Part shown: one piece after another, positions 57,945 through 64,000 of the stretch
How the letters are laid out: each line of letters opens with the position of its first letter
Position numbering within the stretch: the stretch's first letter is position 1
NCBI RefSeq assembly: GCF_003385185.1
Contig: NZ_PQHZ01000006.1
Coordinates: 1 to 64,000 of the forward strand
Length of the DNA stretch: 64,000 bases
Source of the DNA: Amycolatopsis palatopharyngis
Lineage (GTDB): Bacteria > Actinomycetota > Actinomycetes > Mycobacteriales > Pseudonocardiaceae
Direction of reading: 5' to 3'
Notes under the pieces: model-generated
Databases searched by the model: none
Told to the model about the DNA's origin: nothing
What the model saw: only the letters and a program-made list of their open reading frames with translations
Translations under genes and position numbers: made by a program

Positions 57945-58622
57945 ATGGTCCCCGACCTCGACACCCTCGCGGCTGTGCCACTGTTCGCGACACTCGACGG
58001 CAAGCGCCTTGCCCGGCTGGCCGCCGGGTCGACGGTGCGCATCGTGGATACCGGCCACGTGGTGGCCCTGCGCGGGCAGCCCGCGAGCCATCTGATCGTC
58101 GTCGAGTCCGGCACGCTGACCGCCACTTTCGACACCGCCAATGGCCGACGGCTGCGGCTGGGCGAGTTTCCCGCGCCATGTGCGGTCGACAAGGCTGCGG
58201 TGCTCGACGCGGGCGGACACACCGCGACCTGGTTGGCGGCCATCCGCTCGCAGGTGCGGCTCGTGCCCGCGGGCGACGTGCTGGCCGTCATCGACGATGT
58301 CCCCGCCGCACGCCGCCACGTCCTGGCCCATCTCGCCCAACGCCTGCGCGACCAGCAGGACGGCCTAGTGCTCGCCAGCTTCGCCGACACCACCACCCGC
58401 ACCGCCGCCTGGCTCCTACGCGCCGCCGGTCACACAGGCACCAGAATCGTATTGCCTGGAGCCCAACACGGACTGGCCGAGGCGATCGGGGCGACCAGGG
58501 TCTCGGTCAACCGCGCACTCCGGACGCTCGCCGCGGACGGTCTTGTCCGGGTCGAACCGGGAGCCGTCGTGATCCTCGCGCCGGAACTGCTCGCGCATCG
58601 CGCCAGCCACGAACTCAGGTGA
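57945..58622 (+). CDS. Crp/Fnr family transcriptional regulator
   Basis: A 225-residue regulator with an N-terminal cyclic-nucleotide-binding-like beta roll (LAAVPLFATLDGKRLARLAA, VVALRGQPASHLIVVESGTL) and a C-terminal HTH (HGLAEAIGATRVSVNRALRT, LAADGLVRVEPG). The typical cAMP-binding phosphate cassette (FGExAL) is not apparent, so the ligand, if any, is unknown. The ATG at 57945 was chosen; an in-frame ATG at 57909 is also possible. Regulates perhaps the divergent YciI gene. Confidence 0.82.
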   Translation: MVPDLDTLAAVPLFATLDGKRLARLAAGSTVRIVDTGHVVALRGQPASHLIVVESGTLTATFDTANGRRLRLGEFPAPCAVDKAAVLDAGGHTATWLAAIRSQVRLVPAGDVLAVIDDVPAARRHVLAHLAQRLRDQQDGLVLASFADTTTRTAAWLLRAAGHTGTRIVLPGAQHGLAEAIGATRVSVNRALRTLAADGLVRVEPGAVVILAPELLAHRASHELR

Positions 58623-58805
58623 CCACGCCGATCCCACGATCCATCACCACCGCGGATGCTCGACCAGCCGACAACCGCTCATCGGCGTGCAGTCGTGTCT
58701 GCGCCTGGAGACGCTGGTTGCGTGCCAGTGCTCTGCGTCGGACTAGTGGGATATGAGTAGTTTCCCGCTCGTCCTGGGGCGCGCCGGGCCGTAGCGTGAC
58801 CGGCG

Positions 58806-59165
58806 ATGACAACGCCATCTGACGACCGCCCGCTCCCGCCGCCGATGCGCCGCTGGCTCGGCTTCACCGCCGCGCTGGTCGGGCTGTCCCTGCTCGGCGT
58901 GGTGATCAACGCGGCGCTCGCGTTCACGGTCTCCATGGGCCGCGCCATCTGCGGCCACGGAGATTCCGGCTTCGTCTGCACTACTGCAGGTGAGCAACTG
59001 GGGATCTGGGTGCCGTGGGCGGCCTGGGTGATCGCGATCGTGCTCTCGCTGATCCTCGGCCGGAGCGCGATCCGGGCCGGCCGGTCGCCGTTCTCCAGCC
59101 TGTGGAGCGGTGCGGCAGCATATGCCGTGGGCTTTGCTGTCGCCTATTCGATCGCCGTGTCCTGA
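58806..59165 (+). CDS. Small membrane protein, duplicated pair member 1
   Basis: A 119-residue protein with three membrane helices and two cysteines in an outside loop (AICGHGDSGFVCTTAGEQLG). Shares the order loop-Cys, IWVPWAAWVIAIVLSLILG and AYSIA ending with the next protein, so the two arose by tandem duplication. Function unknown. Confidence 0.75.
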   Translation: MTTPSDDRPLPPPMRRWLGFTAALVGLSLLGVVINAALAFTVSMGRAICGHGDSGFVCTTAGEQLGIWVPWAAWVIAIVLSLILGRSAIRAGRSPFSSLWSGAAAYAVGFAVAYSIAVS

Positions 59166-59168
59166 ACG

Positions 59169-59531
59169 ATGAAAGCGGTGACAACGATGCCCGACCGGCA
59201 CCCGAACTGGACAGGACACCGGGTCGGCTACGCCATCACCGTGGGGGTCGTCGCGCTGGCCGGGGCGGTCGTCTCGATCGTTTCCGGGGTGTTGTTCGTA
59301 GGGGCCAGCGCCGGGTGCGGTGGAAGTCACGGGCGTTTCGTCTGCTCGGTCGACGGGCAACAGGTCGTGTTCTGGTTGCCGTGGGCCGGATGGGTACTCG
59401 CGATCGTGTCCGCCGTGGTCTACGCCGTCATCGCCGCAGGCCGTTCGCGTCTGCCTTGGCCCGGCCTGGGAATCGGGGCCGTGGTGTACGCGGTGCCGTT
59501 CCTGATCGCCTATTCGATCGCCGCGCCCTGA
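59169..59531 (+). CDS. Small membrane protein, duplicated pair member 2
   Basis: A 120-residue paralogue of the preceding protein, starting 3 nt after its stop. Same topology: GCGGSHGRFVCSVDGQQVVF in the loop and WLPWAGWVLAIVSAVVY, with the AYSIA ending. The two loop cysteines are kept and could form a disulfide. The ATG at 59169 or 59187 may start it. Its 3' end overlaps the CGNR gene by 22 nt. Confidence 0.75.
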   Translation: MKAVTTMPDRHPNWTGHRVGYAITVGVVALAGAVVSIVSGVLFVGASAGCGGSHGRFVCSVDGQQVVFWLPWAGWVLAIVSAVVYAVIAAGRSRLPWPGLGIGAVVYAVPFLIAYSIAAP

Positions 59532-60043
59532 CCTGCCTGCTCGGCGGCCGCGCGCTCACGCCAGGCGCGAGCCTTCTCCCTGTTGCCGCACACCTGCATC
59601 GAGCACCACGTGCGGGAGCGGTTGCGGGAGTGGTCGAAGAACGCCCACCTGCAGTCGTCGGCGGGGCAGATCTTCATCCGTTCCCACTCGCCAAGGACGT
59701 TGAGGCGAGCGGCGGCGGCCAGCACCGCGCCGACCGCGTCGGTGGAGGTCAGTTCCGGGCCCGCGCCCGTCAACTCGATCTGGATCGCGGTCCTGACTCG
59801 CTCCTGCCTGGCGGCCGGGTCGCCGACGGCCGCTCGTAACGCGTCCCGTGCCTGCACCCCGGCCGTCAGTGCTCCCGCGCGCAGGCCACGATCCTGCGCC
59901 CATTGCCGCCAGGTTCCGGATTCGCGCAGCACATCGACGTCGTCCTCGACGTCCAGGGTGTTCAGGAAATCGAGCACGAGGGTGATGTCCGCAGGCTCTG
60001 CCGCCACATCTCCACTGTAGGTCAACGAGGGTTGCGCACTCAT
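59510..60043 (-). CDS. CGNR zinc-finger protein
   Basis: A 177-residue protein of the ABATE/CGNR family. The N-terminus resembles ABATE (ITLVLDFLNTLDVEDDVDVL); the C-terminal zinc finger is ICPADDCRWAFFDHSRNRSR with WCSMQVCGNREKARAWRER (CxxxxC...CxxxCGNR). These proteins are thought to be regulators of stress or catabolic genes. Divergent from a VOC protein across an 8-bp inverted repeat. Confidence 0.9.
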   Translation of the reverse strand: MSAQPSLTYSGDVAAEPADITLVLDFLNTLDVEDDVDVLRESGTWRQWAQDRGLRAGALTAGVQARDALRAAVGDPAARQERVRTAIQIELTGAGPELTSTDAVGAVLAAAARLNVLGEWERMKICPADDCRWAFFDHSRNRSRTWCSMQVCGNREKARAWRERAAAEQAGQGAAIE

Positions 60044-60045
60044 TC

Positions 60046-60076
60046 GCTAACCAACATACTTTGTTCACTGGTTAGC
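60046..60076. promoter_or_regulatory. Inverted repeat GCTAACCA...TGGTTAGC between CGNR and VOC genes
   Basis: Perfect 8-bp arms (60046-60053 and 60069-60076) separated by 15 bp, just upstream of the CGNR start (60043) and 19 bp before the VOC start. The most likely binding site for the CGNR regulator. Confidence 0.65.
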
Positions 60077-60095
60077 TACGAGAGGGAGAGTACCC

Positions 60096-60473
60096 ATGAC
60101 CGCACCCGTGAAGACCGCGGTTCCCACCTTCGGCTCCGTGGTTCTCGACTGCCCCGACCCCGCAGCGCTCGCCGCGTTCTACGCGGAACTGCTCGAATGG
60201 CCCGCCGCCAAGGGCGACGGCGACTGGATGACCCTCGCCAACCCGGCAGGCGGCCCTTCGATCGAGTTCCAGCGCGTGGCGGACTACCAGGCGCCCGAGT
60301 GGCCCTCGGTGCGGCGTCCCCAGCAGTTCCATTTAGACCTGACCGTGGAGGATCTTGCCGCAGGGCACGAGCGAGCGTTGCGTCTCGGCGCTCGTGAGCT
60401 GGACCTGAACCCGGAGTCGTTCAAGGTCTACGGCGACCCGGCAGGGCACCCGTTCTGCCTCTGTGCCTGCTGA
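60096..60473 (+). CDS. VOC (glyoxalase/bleomycin-resistance-like) protein
   Basis: A 125-residue VOC-fold protein: PTFGSVVLDCPDPAALAAFY, LANPAGGPSIEFQRV, QQFHLDLTVEDLAAGHERAL and GDPAGHPFCLCAC. The His and Glu metal ligand positions (HLDL, IEFQ) are kept. The exact reaction is not known. Divergent from the CGNR gene, which may regulate it. Confidence 0.88.
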   Translation: MTAPVKTAVPTFGSVVLDCPDPAALAAFYAELLEWPAAKGDGDWMTLANPAGGPSIEFQRVADYQAPEWPSVRRPQQFHLDLTVEDLAAGHERALRLGARELDLNPESFKVYGDPAGHPFCLCAC

Positions 60474-60531
60474 GGGCGATTCGAGTGACTTGGGTCTCGC
60501 CGCGGATCGAAATATGCGTAGGCTGAGATAC

Positions 60532-60975
60532 GTGATCTGCCCGAAATGCCAGAACGTGCTGAAGACCGTCGACAAGAACGGCATCCACATCGAGCAGTGC
60601 GAGGGGTGCCGCGGCATCTTCCTCGATCGTGGTGAGCTGGAACAGATCGTCGGTGCCGAGAACGCTTACTACGCGCAGGCCGCTCCGCCGCCGTATGCGG
60701 GTGGTGCACCGATGCCGCCACCCGGGTATCAGGGGGCGCCAGCGCCCGGAGGGCATTACGGCAGGCCCGACTCGCCGCGGCCCTACGGCGGTGGCTACAA
60801 GGATTCACCCAAGCCCTACCGGGGTGGGCGCGGCGGGTACAAGGACTCGCCGAAGCCGTACCGGGGCGGACACGGGGGCTACGGCGACTCCCCACGCCCC
60901 TACGGTGGCGGACACGGCGGACACGGCGGTCACCCTCGTCGTAAGCGCAGCTTCCTCGAGAACCTCTTCGACTGA
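60532..60975 (+). CDS. Zinc-ribbon (zf-TFIIB type) protein with Gly/Pro/Tyr-rich tail
   Basis: A 147-residue protein. The zf-TFIIB ribbon is ICPKCQNVLKTVDKNGIHIE followed by CEGCRGIFLDRGELEQI (CxxC...CxxC). The tail is a low-complexity repeat (KDSPKPYRGG, GYGDSPRPYGGG, HGGHGGH), ending RRKRSFLENLF. GTG 60532 makes the ribbon N-terminal as usual in this family. The tail could drive phase separation or binding, which is only a guess. Confidence 0.82.
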   Translation: MICPKCQNVLKTVDKNGIHIEQCEGCRGIFLDRGELEQIVGAENAYYAQAAPPPYAGGAPMPPPGYQGAPAPGGHYGRPDSPRPYGGGYKDSPKPYRGGRGGYKDSPKPYRGGHGGYGDSPRPYGGGHGGHGGHPRRKRSFLENLFD

Positions 60976-60990
60976 GGTCTTCTCGCGCGC

Positions 60991-61692
60991 ATGCTCGATC
61001 TGAAGATCTGTGCGGGCTGCGGCGACCGGGCCGAGGTGCCTGTCGTCGCAGAGCCCGAGCCGGTGCTTGTCTGCCAGGTGTGCGGGCATCGGCGGCCGTT
61101 CCTGCGGCTGCCGATGTTCGCGCTCACCGGGCCGAGCGGTGCGGGCAAATCCACGGTGGGTCCCGAACTGGCGCGGGTGCTGGCCGAGCACGTCGTGGTG
61201 CTGGAACAGGACGTGCTGTGGACCGGCGCACTGCGTGAGGACGTCGACGGTCATCCGGCGTTCCGCTCCACCTGGCTGCGGATGGCCGGGATGATCCAGC
61301 AGAACGGCCGCCCCGTCGTGCTTTGCGGCACCGTGGTTCCGCCCGAGTTCGAACCGTTGCCGGAGCGGGTGTTCTTCAGCGAGATCCGTTATCTGGCACT
61401 GGTCGCCGAACCCGAGGCGCTGGACCGGCGGCTGCGGGCGCGGCCTGCCTGGCGGGAGTGGTCGCCGGAGCGGATCGAGGAGATGCTCGAGTTCAACGAC
61501 TGGCTGCGCGCCGAGGCCGCATCCCTTCGGCCACCCGTGCGGTTGTTCGACACCACCCATGCAAGCCTTGGCGAGGCGGTCGCGGTCGCCAGGGACTGGG
61601 TGCTCGACGGTCTCGCCGACGCCGGGGTCACCACGGCCAGCGCAGATCACTCTCCGGCGACTCCAGCCAGAATTCCTGCAGGTCCCGGTTGA
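60991..61692 (+). CDS. P-loop nucleotide kinase-like protein with N-terminal zinc ribbon
   Basis: A 233-residue protein. N-terminal ribbon ICAGCGDRAEVP and VCQVCGHRRPF (two CxxC pairs), then a P-loop FALTGPSGAGKSTVGPELAR near residue 46 and LEQDVLWTGAL, RYLALVAEPEALDRRLRARP, as in AAA/kinase family proteins. The substrate is unknown. The C-terminus overlaps the convergent methyltransferase by 65 nt. It follows the other zinc-ribbon gene by 15 nt and is probably co-transcribed. Confidence 0.78.
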   Translation: MLDLKICAGCGDRAEVPVVAEPEPVLVCQVCGHRRPFLRLPMFALTGPSGAGKSTVGPELARVLAEHVVVLEQDVLWTGALREDVDGHPAFRSTWLRMAGMIQQNGRPVVLCGTVVPPEFEPLPERVFFSEIRYLALVAEPEALDRRLRARPAWREWSPERIEEMLEFNDWLRAEAASLRPPVRLFDTTHASLGEAVAVARDWVLDGLADAGVTTASADHSPATPARIPAGPG

Positions 61693-62767
61693 TCGTGATG
61701 CCGAAGTCCGAGCGTTCCGGCTGACCCAGCTCCAACCAGCGCGCGTGTGCGTCCTCGACCCGGTCCCACAGGCGCTGGGGTCCGCCCTGCCACACGAGAA
61801 ACCCTTCGCTCGTGTCGATCTGCCGAGCCCAGGAGCCGTCGGGGTGCGCGAGCCAGGTGATACCTGGCCCGTCTCCGTGCAGCGAGCAGACCTCCGGCAG
61901 TTCGAGTCCCGCGAAGAACTCGAACCTACTGGGCGGGGTGAGTAGGCCGGTCACCGAAAGGCTGGTCGGCTGCCCCGGCTCCGTCATCTCGTCTTCGGGC
62001 AGTTCGGGGATAGGCGGTAATCGGTGCGCGCGCATCGGCATGAAGCGGCCGTCCCTGGCCAGCACCCGGCCGGTGCCGGTCGCGCCATGCCCGGCGGTGA
62101 TGCGCACGAGTCCCGCACCGATCGGCCGGTTCAGCGTGGTGACGACGAGCCCACCCGCTCTGGTCTGCTCAAGCCATTCGGGCGGAATCCTCGACACGGC
62201 ACAGGTTCCGAGTATTCGGTCGTAGGGAGCATTTTCCGGACAGCCGAGTTCACCGTCGTCGAGCAGGCAGTACGGGTGGTAGCCGCACTCGGCGAGTGCG
62301 GCACGGGCCTTGGCGATCAGCGTCGAGTCGATGTCCACAGTGGAGACATTTGAGTCGCCGAGCCGATGGCAGAGCAGCGCTGCGTTGTATCCGGTGCCGG
62401 TGCCGATTTCGAGTACCCGGTCCGCGTCGGTCACCCGGAGCTCCTCGAGCATGATCGCCATGATTCCCGGCATGCTGGACGAACTGGTCGGCGTTCCGAT
62501 CACCGGTCCTTCGCGTCGCGCGCGCACCCATGAATCAGGGTCGTCGTCGAGCTGGGTCACCAGCACCGTGTCCGCGTAGATGCGGTCGATCCAGCCTGCG
62601 TCGCCCTGTTCCACGGCCAGCCATCGGTATCCGGTCTGCACGAAGTACCGGCGCAGGAAGAGGTGCCTGGGCACCTCCGCGAAAGCGTCGATCCACTGTG
62701 GATCATGAAGTGCCCGATCGGCGCGGAGGGTGGCGACCAGCCGCCGCTTCCGGCTTAAGAGGGACAT
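61628..62767 (-). CDS. Protein-L-isoaspartate-O-methyltransferase-like enzyme (graspetide type)
   Basis: A 379-residue PCMT-like methyltransferase. Family opening PQWIDAFAEVPRHLFLRRYF, SSSMPGIMAIMLEELRVTD and SAM motif VLEIGTGTGYNAALLCHRL. The length and the C-terminal half (LPPIPELPEDEMTEPGQPTS, SEGFLVWQGGPQRLWDRVED) are those of the methyltransferases that accompany ATP-grasp peptide maturases in graspetide clusters. No ATP-grasp gene or precursor is near, so this one is an orphan or works at a distance. Confidence 0.75.
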   Translation of the reverse strand: MSLLSRKRRLVATLRADRALHDPQWIDAFAEVPRHLFLRRYFVQTGYRWLAVEQGDAGWIDRIYADTVLVTQLDDDPDSWVRARREGPVIGTPTSSSSMPGIMAIMLEELRVTDADRVLEIGTGTGYNAALLCHRLGDSNVSTVDIDSTLIAKARAALAECGYHPYCLLDDGELGCPENAPYDRILGTCAVSRIPPEWLEQTRAGGLVVTTLNRPIGAGLVRITAGHGATGTGRVLARDGRFMPMRAHRLPPIPELPEDEMTEPGQPTSLSVTGLLTPPSRFEFFAGLELPEVCSLHGDGPGITWLAHPDGSWARQIDTSEGFLVWQGGPQRLWDRVEDAHARWLELGQPERSDFGITINRDLQEFWLESPESDLRWPW

Positions 62768-62808
62768 CCGCCAAGCCTAGTCCTGGTGAGCGACAACACA
62801 CTCGATAG

Positions 62809-62829
62809 TTGCAAGCAAGGTGCTTGCAA
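62809..62829. promoter_or_regulatory. Inverted repeat upstream of XRE/HbhA operon
   Basis: TTGCAAGCA and TGCTTGCAA, 9-bp perfect arms with a 3-bp centre, 50 bp before the XRE start. A likely site for autoregulation by the XRE protein. Confidence 0.65.
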
Positions 62830-62879
62830 TTGCTAGCACCTGTGCGTACCGTTGATGGTGTCGCGAGGAGGTGACGCAG

Positions 62880-63350
62880 GTGACGGATCCAGGCACTAAC
62901 GGCAGCGGAGCCGCAGATCCGCACGGCCCGATCGACAAGGTCACCGACCTCGGACGGGACATCGGCGAGTACATCCGGCAGCAGCGCAGCAGCGCGAAGA
63001 TTTCGCTGCGTCAACTGTCCAAACTGGCTGGTGTGTCGAATCCGTACCTGAGTCAGATCGAGCGCGGGGTGCGCAAACCCAGCGCGGAGATCCTGCAGCA
63101 GATCGCCAAAGGACTACGGATTTCGGCCGAGGCCCTCTATGTGCAGGCCGGAATTCTGGACCTGCCGACCGGCGGACCGGTGCCCGACGCGGTCCGTGCT
63201 GATGTCGAACTGACCGAGCGGCAGAAGCAGGTCCTGCTCGACGTCTACGAGTCTTTCCGGCGAGAGAACGTCGCTGCCAAGGCAGCGCAAAGCAACAGCA
63301 CGACCACCAGCATCGAGCGGTCCGCCGAGACCGCCGCACCCCAGGAGTGA
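62880..63350 (+). CDS. XRE-family transcriptional regulator (Rv0474-like)
   Basis: A 156-residue regulator. The HTH is IGEYIRQQRSSAKISLRQLS, KLAGVSNPYLSQIERGVRKP then SAEILQQIAKGL. The C-terminal part has ELTERQKQVLLDVYESFRRE. It is the counterpart of mycobacterial Rv0474, next to the HbhA gene. The GTG at 62880 follows AGGAGGTGA and is preferred to GTG 62871. Confidence 0.88.
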   Translation: MTDPGTNGSGAADPHGPIDKVTDLGRDIGEYIRQQRSSAKISLRQLSKLAGVSNPYLSQIERGVRKPSAEILQQIAKGLRISAEALYVQAGILDLPTGGPVPDAVRADVELTERQKQVLLDVYESFRRENVAAKAAQSNSTTTSIERSAETAAPQE

Positions 63351-63355
63351 TGATC

Positions 63356-64000
63356 ATGACCGATCCGAAGAACGACAAGGCTCGCAACCAGGTGAACTCT
63401 GCCCTGGACCAGGTTCGCACCTCGATGCTCGCCGCGCTCGGTGCGGGCAACCTGGCCAGCCAGGCCGTCGTCGACGCCGTGAACAAGACCCGCGAGCGGG
63501 TCACCGAGGGCAGCGAGACCGCCAGGAAGAACATCGAGGAGCTTCCGTCGGACGTGGAGAGCCTGCGCGGGAAGCTGGACCCGGCCGAGCTGCGCAAGGC
63601 GATCGACGAGTACACCGACGCCGCCCTGAAGCTGTACAACAAGCTGGCCGAGTCCGGCGAGCAGGCTTGGGACAAGCTCGTGGCGCAGCCGCAGGTGAAG
63701 CGGGCCCTTGAGCAGCTCGAGGAGGCGCTGGCCACCGCGCAGGACCGGGCCGAGGACGTGGCGTCGGACACCCGTGGTCGGGTGGACGAGGTGCTGGCGC
63801 TGGTCACCAAGCGCACCCGTTCCACCGGCGAGAAGACCGCGCGCACCGTCAAGGAGGTCGCGGGCGAGGTGGCGGAGAAGGTCGAGGAGGCCGGTGACGA
63901 TCTGGCCTCGGAGACGCGCAGCGTGAGCCGCAAGGCCGCGAACAAGACCGCGCCGCGTACGGCGAGCACCACCCGCCGGTCGAGCACTTCGGCGTCGGGC
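63356..64000 (+). CDS. Heparin-binding hemagglutinin-like protein (HbhA-like), 3' end beyond window
   Basis: At least 215 codons, cut by the window edge. It is an all-helical, Lys/Glu/Ala-rich protein with long amphipathic stretches (ALDQVRTSMLAALGAGNLAS, ELRKAIDEYTDAALKLYNKL, KRALEQLEEALATAQ) and a growing Lys/Arg/Ala tail (RKAANKTAPRTASTTRRSST), the layout of mycobacterial HbhA, whose lysine-rich C-terminus binds heparan sulfate. In a non-pathogen a cell-surface or lipid-inclusion role is more likely. It starts 5 nt after the XRE gene's stop. Confidence 0.85.
   Translation, partial: MTDPKNDKARNQVNSALDQVRTSMLAALGAGNLASQAVVDAVNKTRERVTEGSETARKNIEELPSDVESLRGKLDPAELRKAIDEYTDAALKLYNKLAESGEQAWDKLVAQPQVKRALEQLEEALATAQDRAEDVASDTRGRVDEVLALVTKRTRSTGEKTARTVKEVAGEVAEKVEEAGDDLASETRSVSRKAANKTAPRTASTTRRSSTSASG

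Overview
The window comes from a high-GC actinobacterium. Gene content and style point to the family Pseudonocardiaceae (Amycolatopsis, Saccharomonospora or Prauserella-like): an EspG/PPE type VII secretion pair, XRE-DUF5753 with DUF397, DUF2630, a CE1758/CE1759-type luciferase duo, many GTG starts, ATGA/GTGA overlaps, and an XRE regulator next to an HbhA-like gene as in mycobacteria. Genus is inferred, not shown. No phage, plasmid, IS or CRISPR was recognised.

Layout. 0.1-8.6 kb: small conserved gene plus glmS, a convergent HisC/Pat aminotransferase, a dienelactone-hydrolase-like protein with an unusual nucleophile elbow, a three-gene helical protein/PPE/EspG operon and acetoacetyl-CoA synthetase. 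8.8-14.3 kb: tRNA-Ser(GCU) and tRNA-Arg(ACG), a small secreted protein, a methyltransferase opposite a large LuxR regulator, small stress-type proteins and a PRC-barrel/DUF2382 protein. 14.4-18.1 kb: luciferase-like monooxygenase/FMN reductase pair, a methyltransferase, a DUF7662-like gene, DUF2630. 18.1-26.6 kb: zinc metallopeptidase, erythromycin esterase, phosphoribosyltransferase, PEBP, acyl-CoA synthetase opposite a GAF-LuxR regulator across a perfect palindrome, universal stress protein, SRPBCC protein. 26.6-32 kb: a six-unit 43-bp palindrome array, then a minus-strand operon with LigD-like ligase/phosphoesterase, LigD polymerase, epimerase and phytoene-desaturase-like oxidoreductase. 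32-40.3 kb: a TetR gene led by a tiny coupled ORF, a molybdenum hydroxylase pair, a siderophore ABC transporter behind an iron box, an AhpD-like protein. 40.2-44.9 kb: the XRE/DUF397 locus with two divergent cysteine-containing small proteins, a winged-helix/membrane pair, TetR/amidase with a 20-bp palindrome. 45-50 kb: secreted beta-helix protein, anti-sigma/ECF sigma, DUF998, PP2C-like phosphatase, HTH/Clp-N pair. 50-57.4 kb: YczE/MocR pair, a 55-codon gene with a second copy of the tiny leader ORF, a Pro-Ala-Glu repeat exported protein, a second ECF sigma, DapC-like aminotransferase, DUF445. 57.4-64 kb: a DnaA-box cluster, YciI, Crp-like regulator, duplicated membrane proteins, CGNR/VOC divergent pair, zinc-ribbon proteins, an orphan graspetide-type methyltransferase, XRE regulator and a truncated HbhA-like gene.

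The most unusual content is not any single enzyme. It is (i) three families of short repeats: an 18-22 bp CACTTTCCCGGGAAAGTG palindrome (11 copies, nearly all within about 40 nt of a stop codon, six in an exact 43-bp array), a double CCCCAATG...CATTGGGG hairpin (2 copies), and a 49-bp element (2 copies, one forming the 3' end of a gene); (ii) a pair of homologous 26-codon ORFs translationally coupled to unrelated downstream genes; (iii) an operon-encoded LigD-like protein that appears to lack its ligase lysine; and (iv) many regulator genes lying next to clear inverted-repeat operators. Coordinates and motifs were read by eye; family names rest on sequence recognition without database searches.
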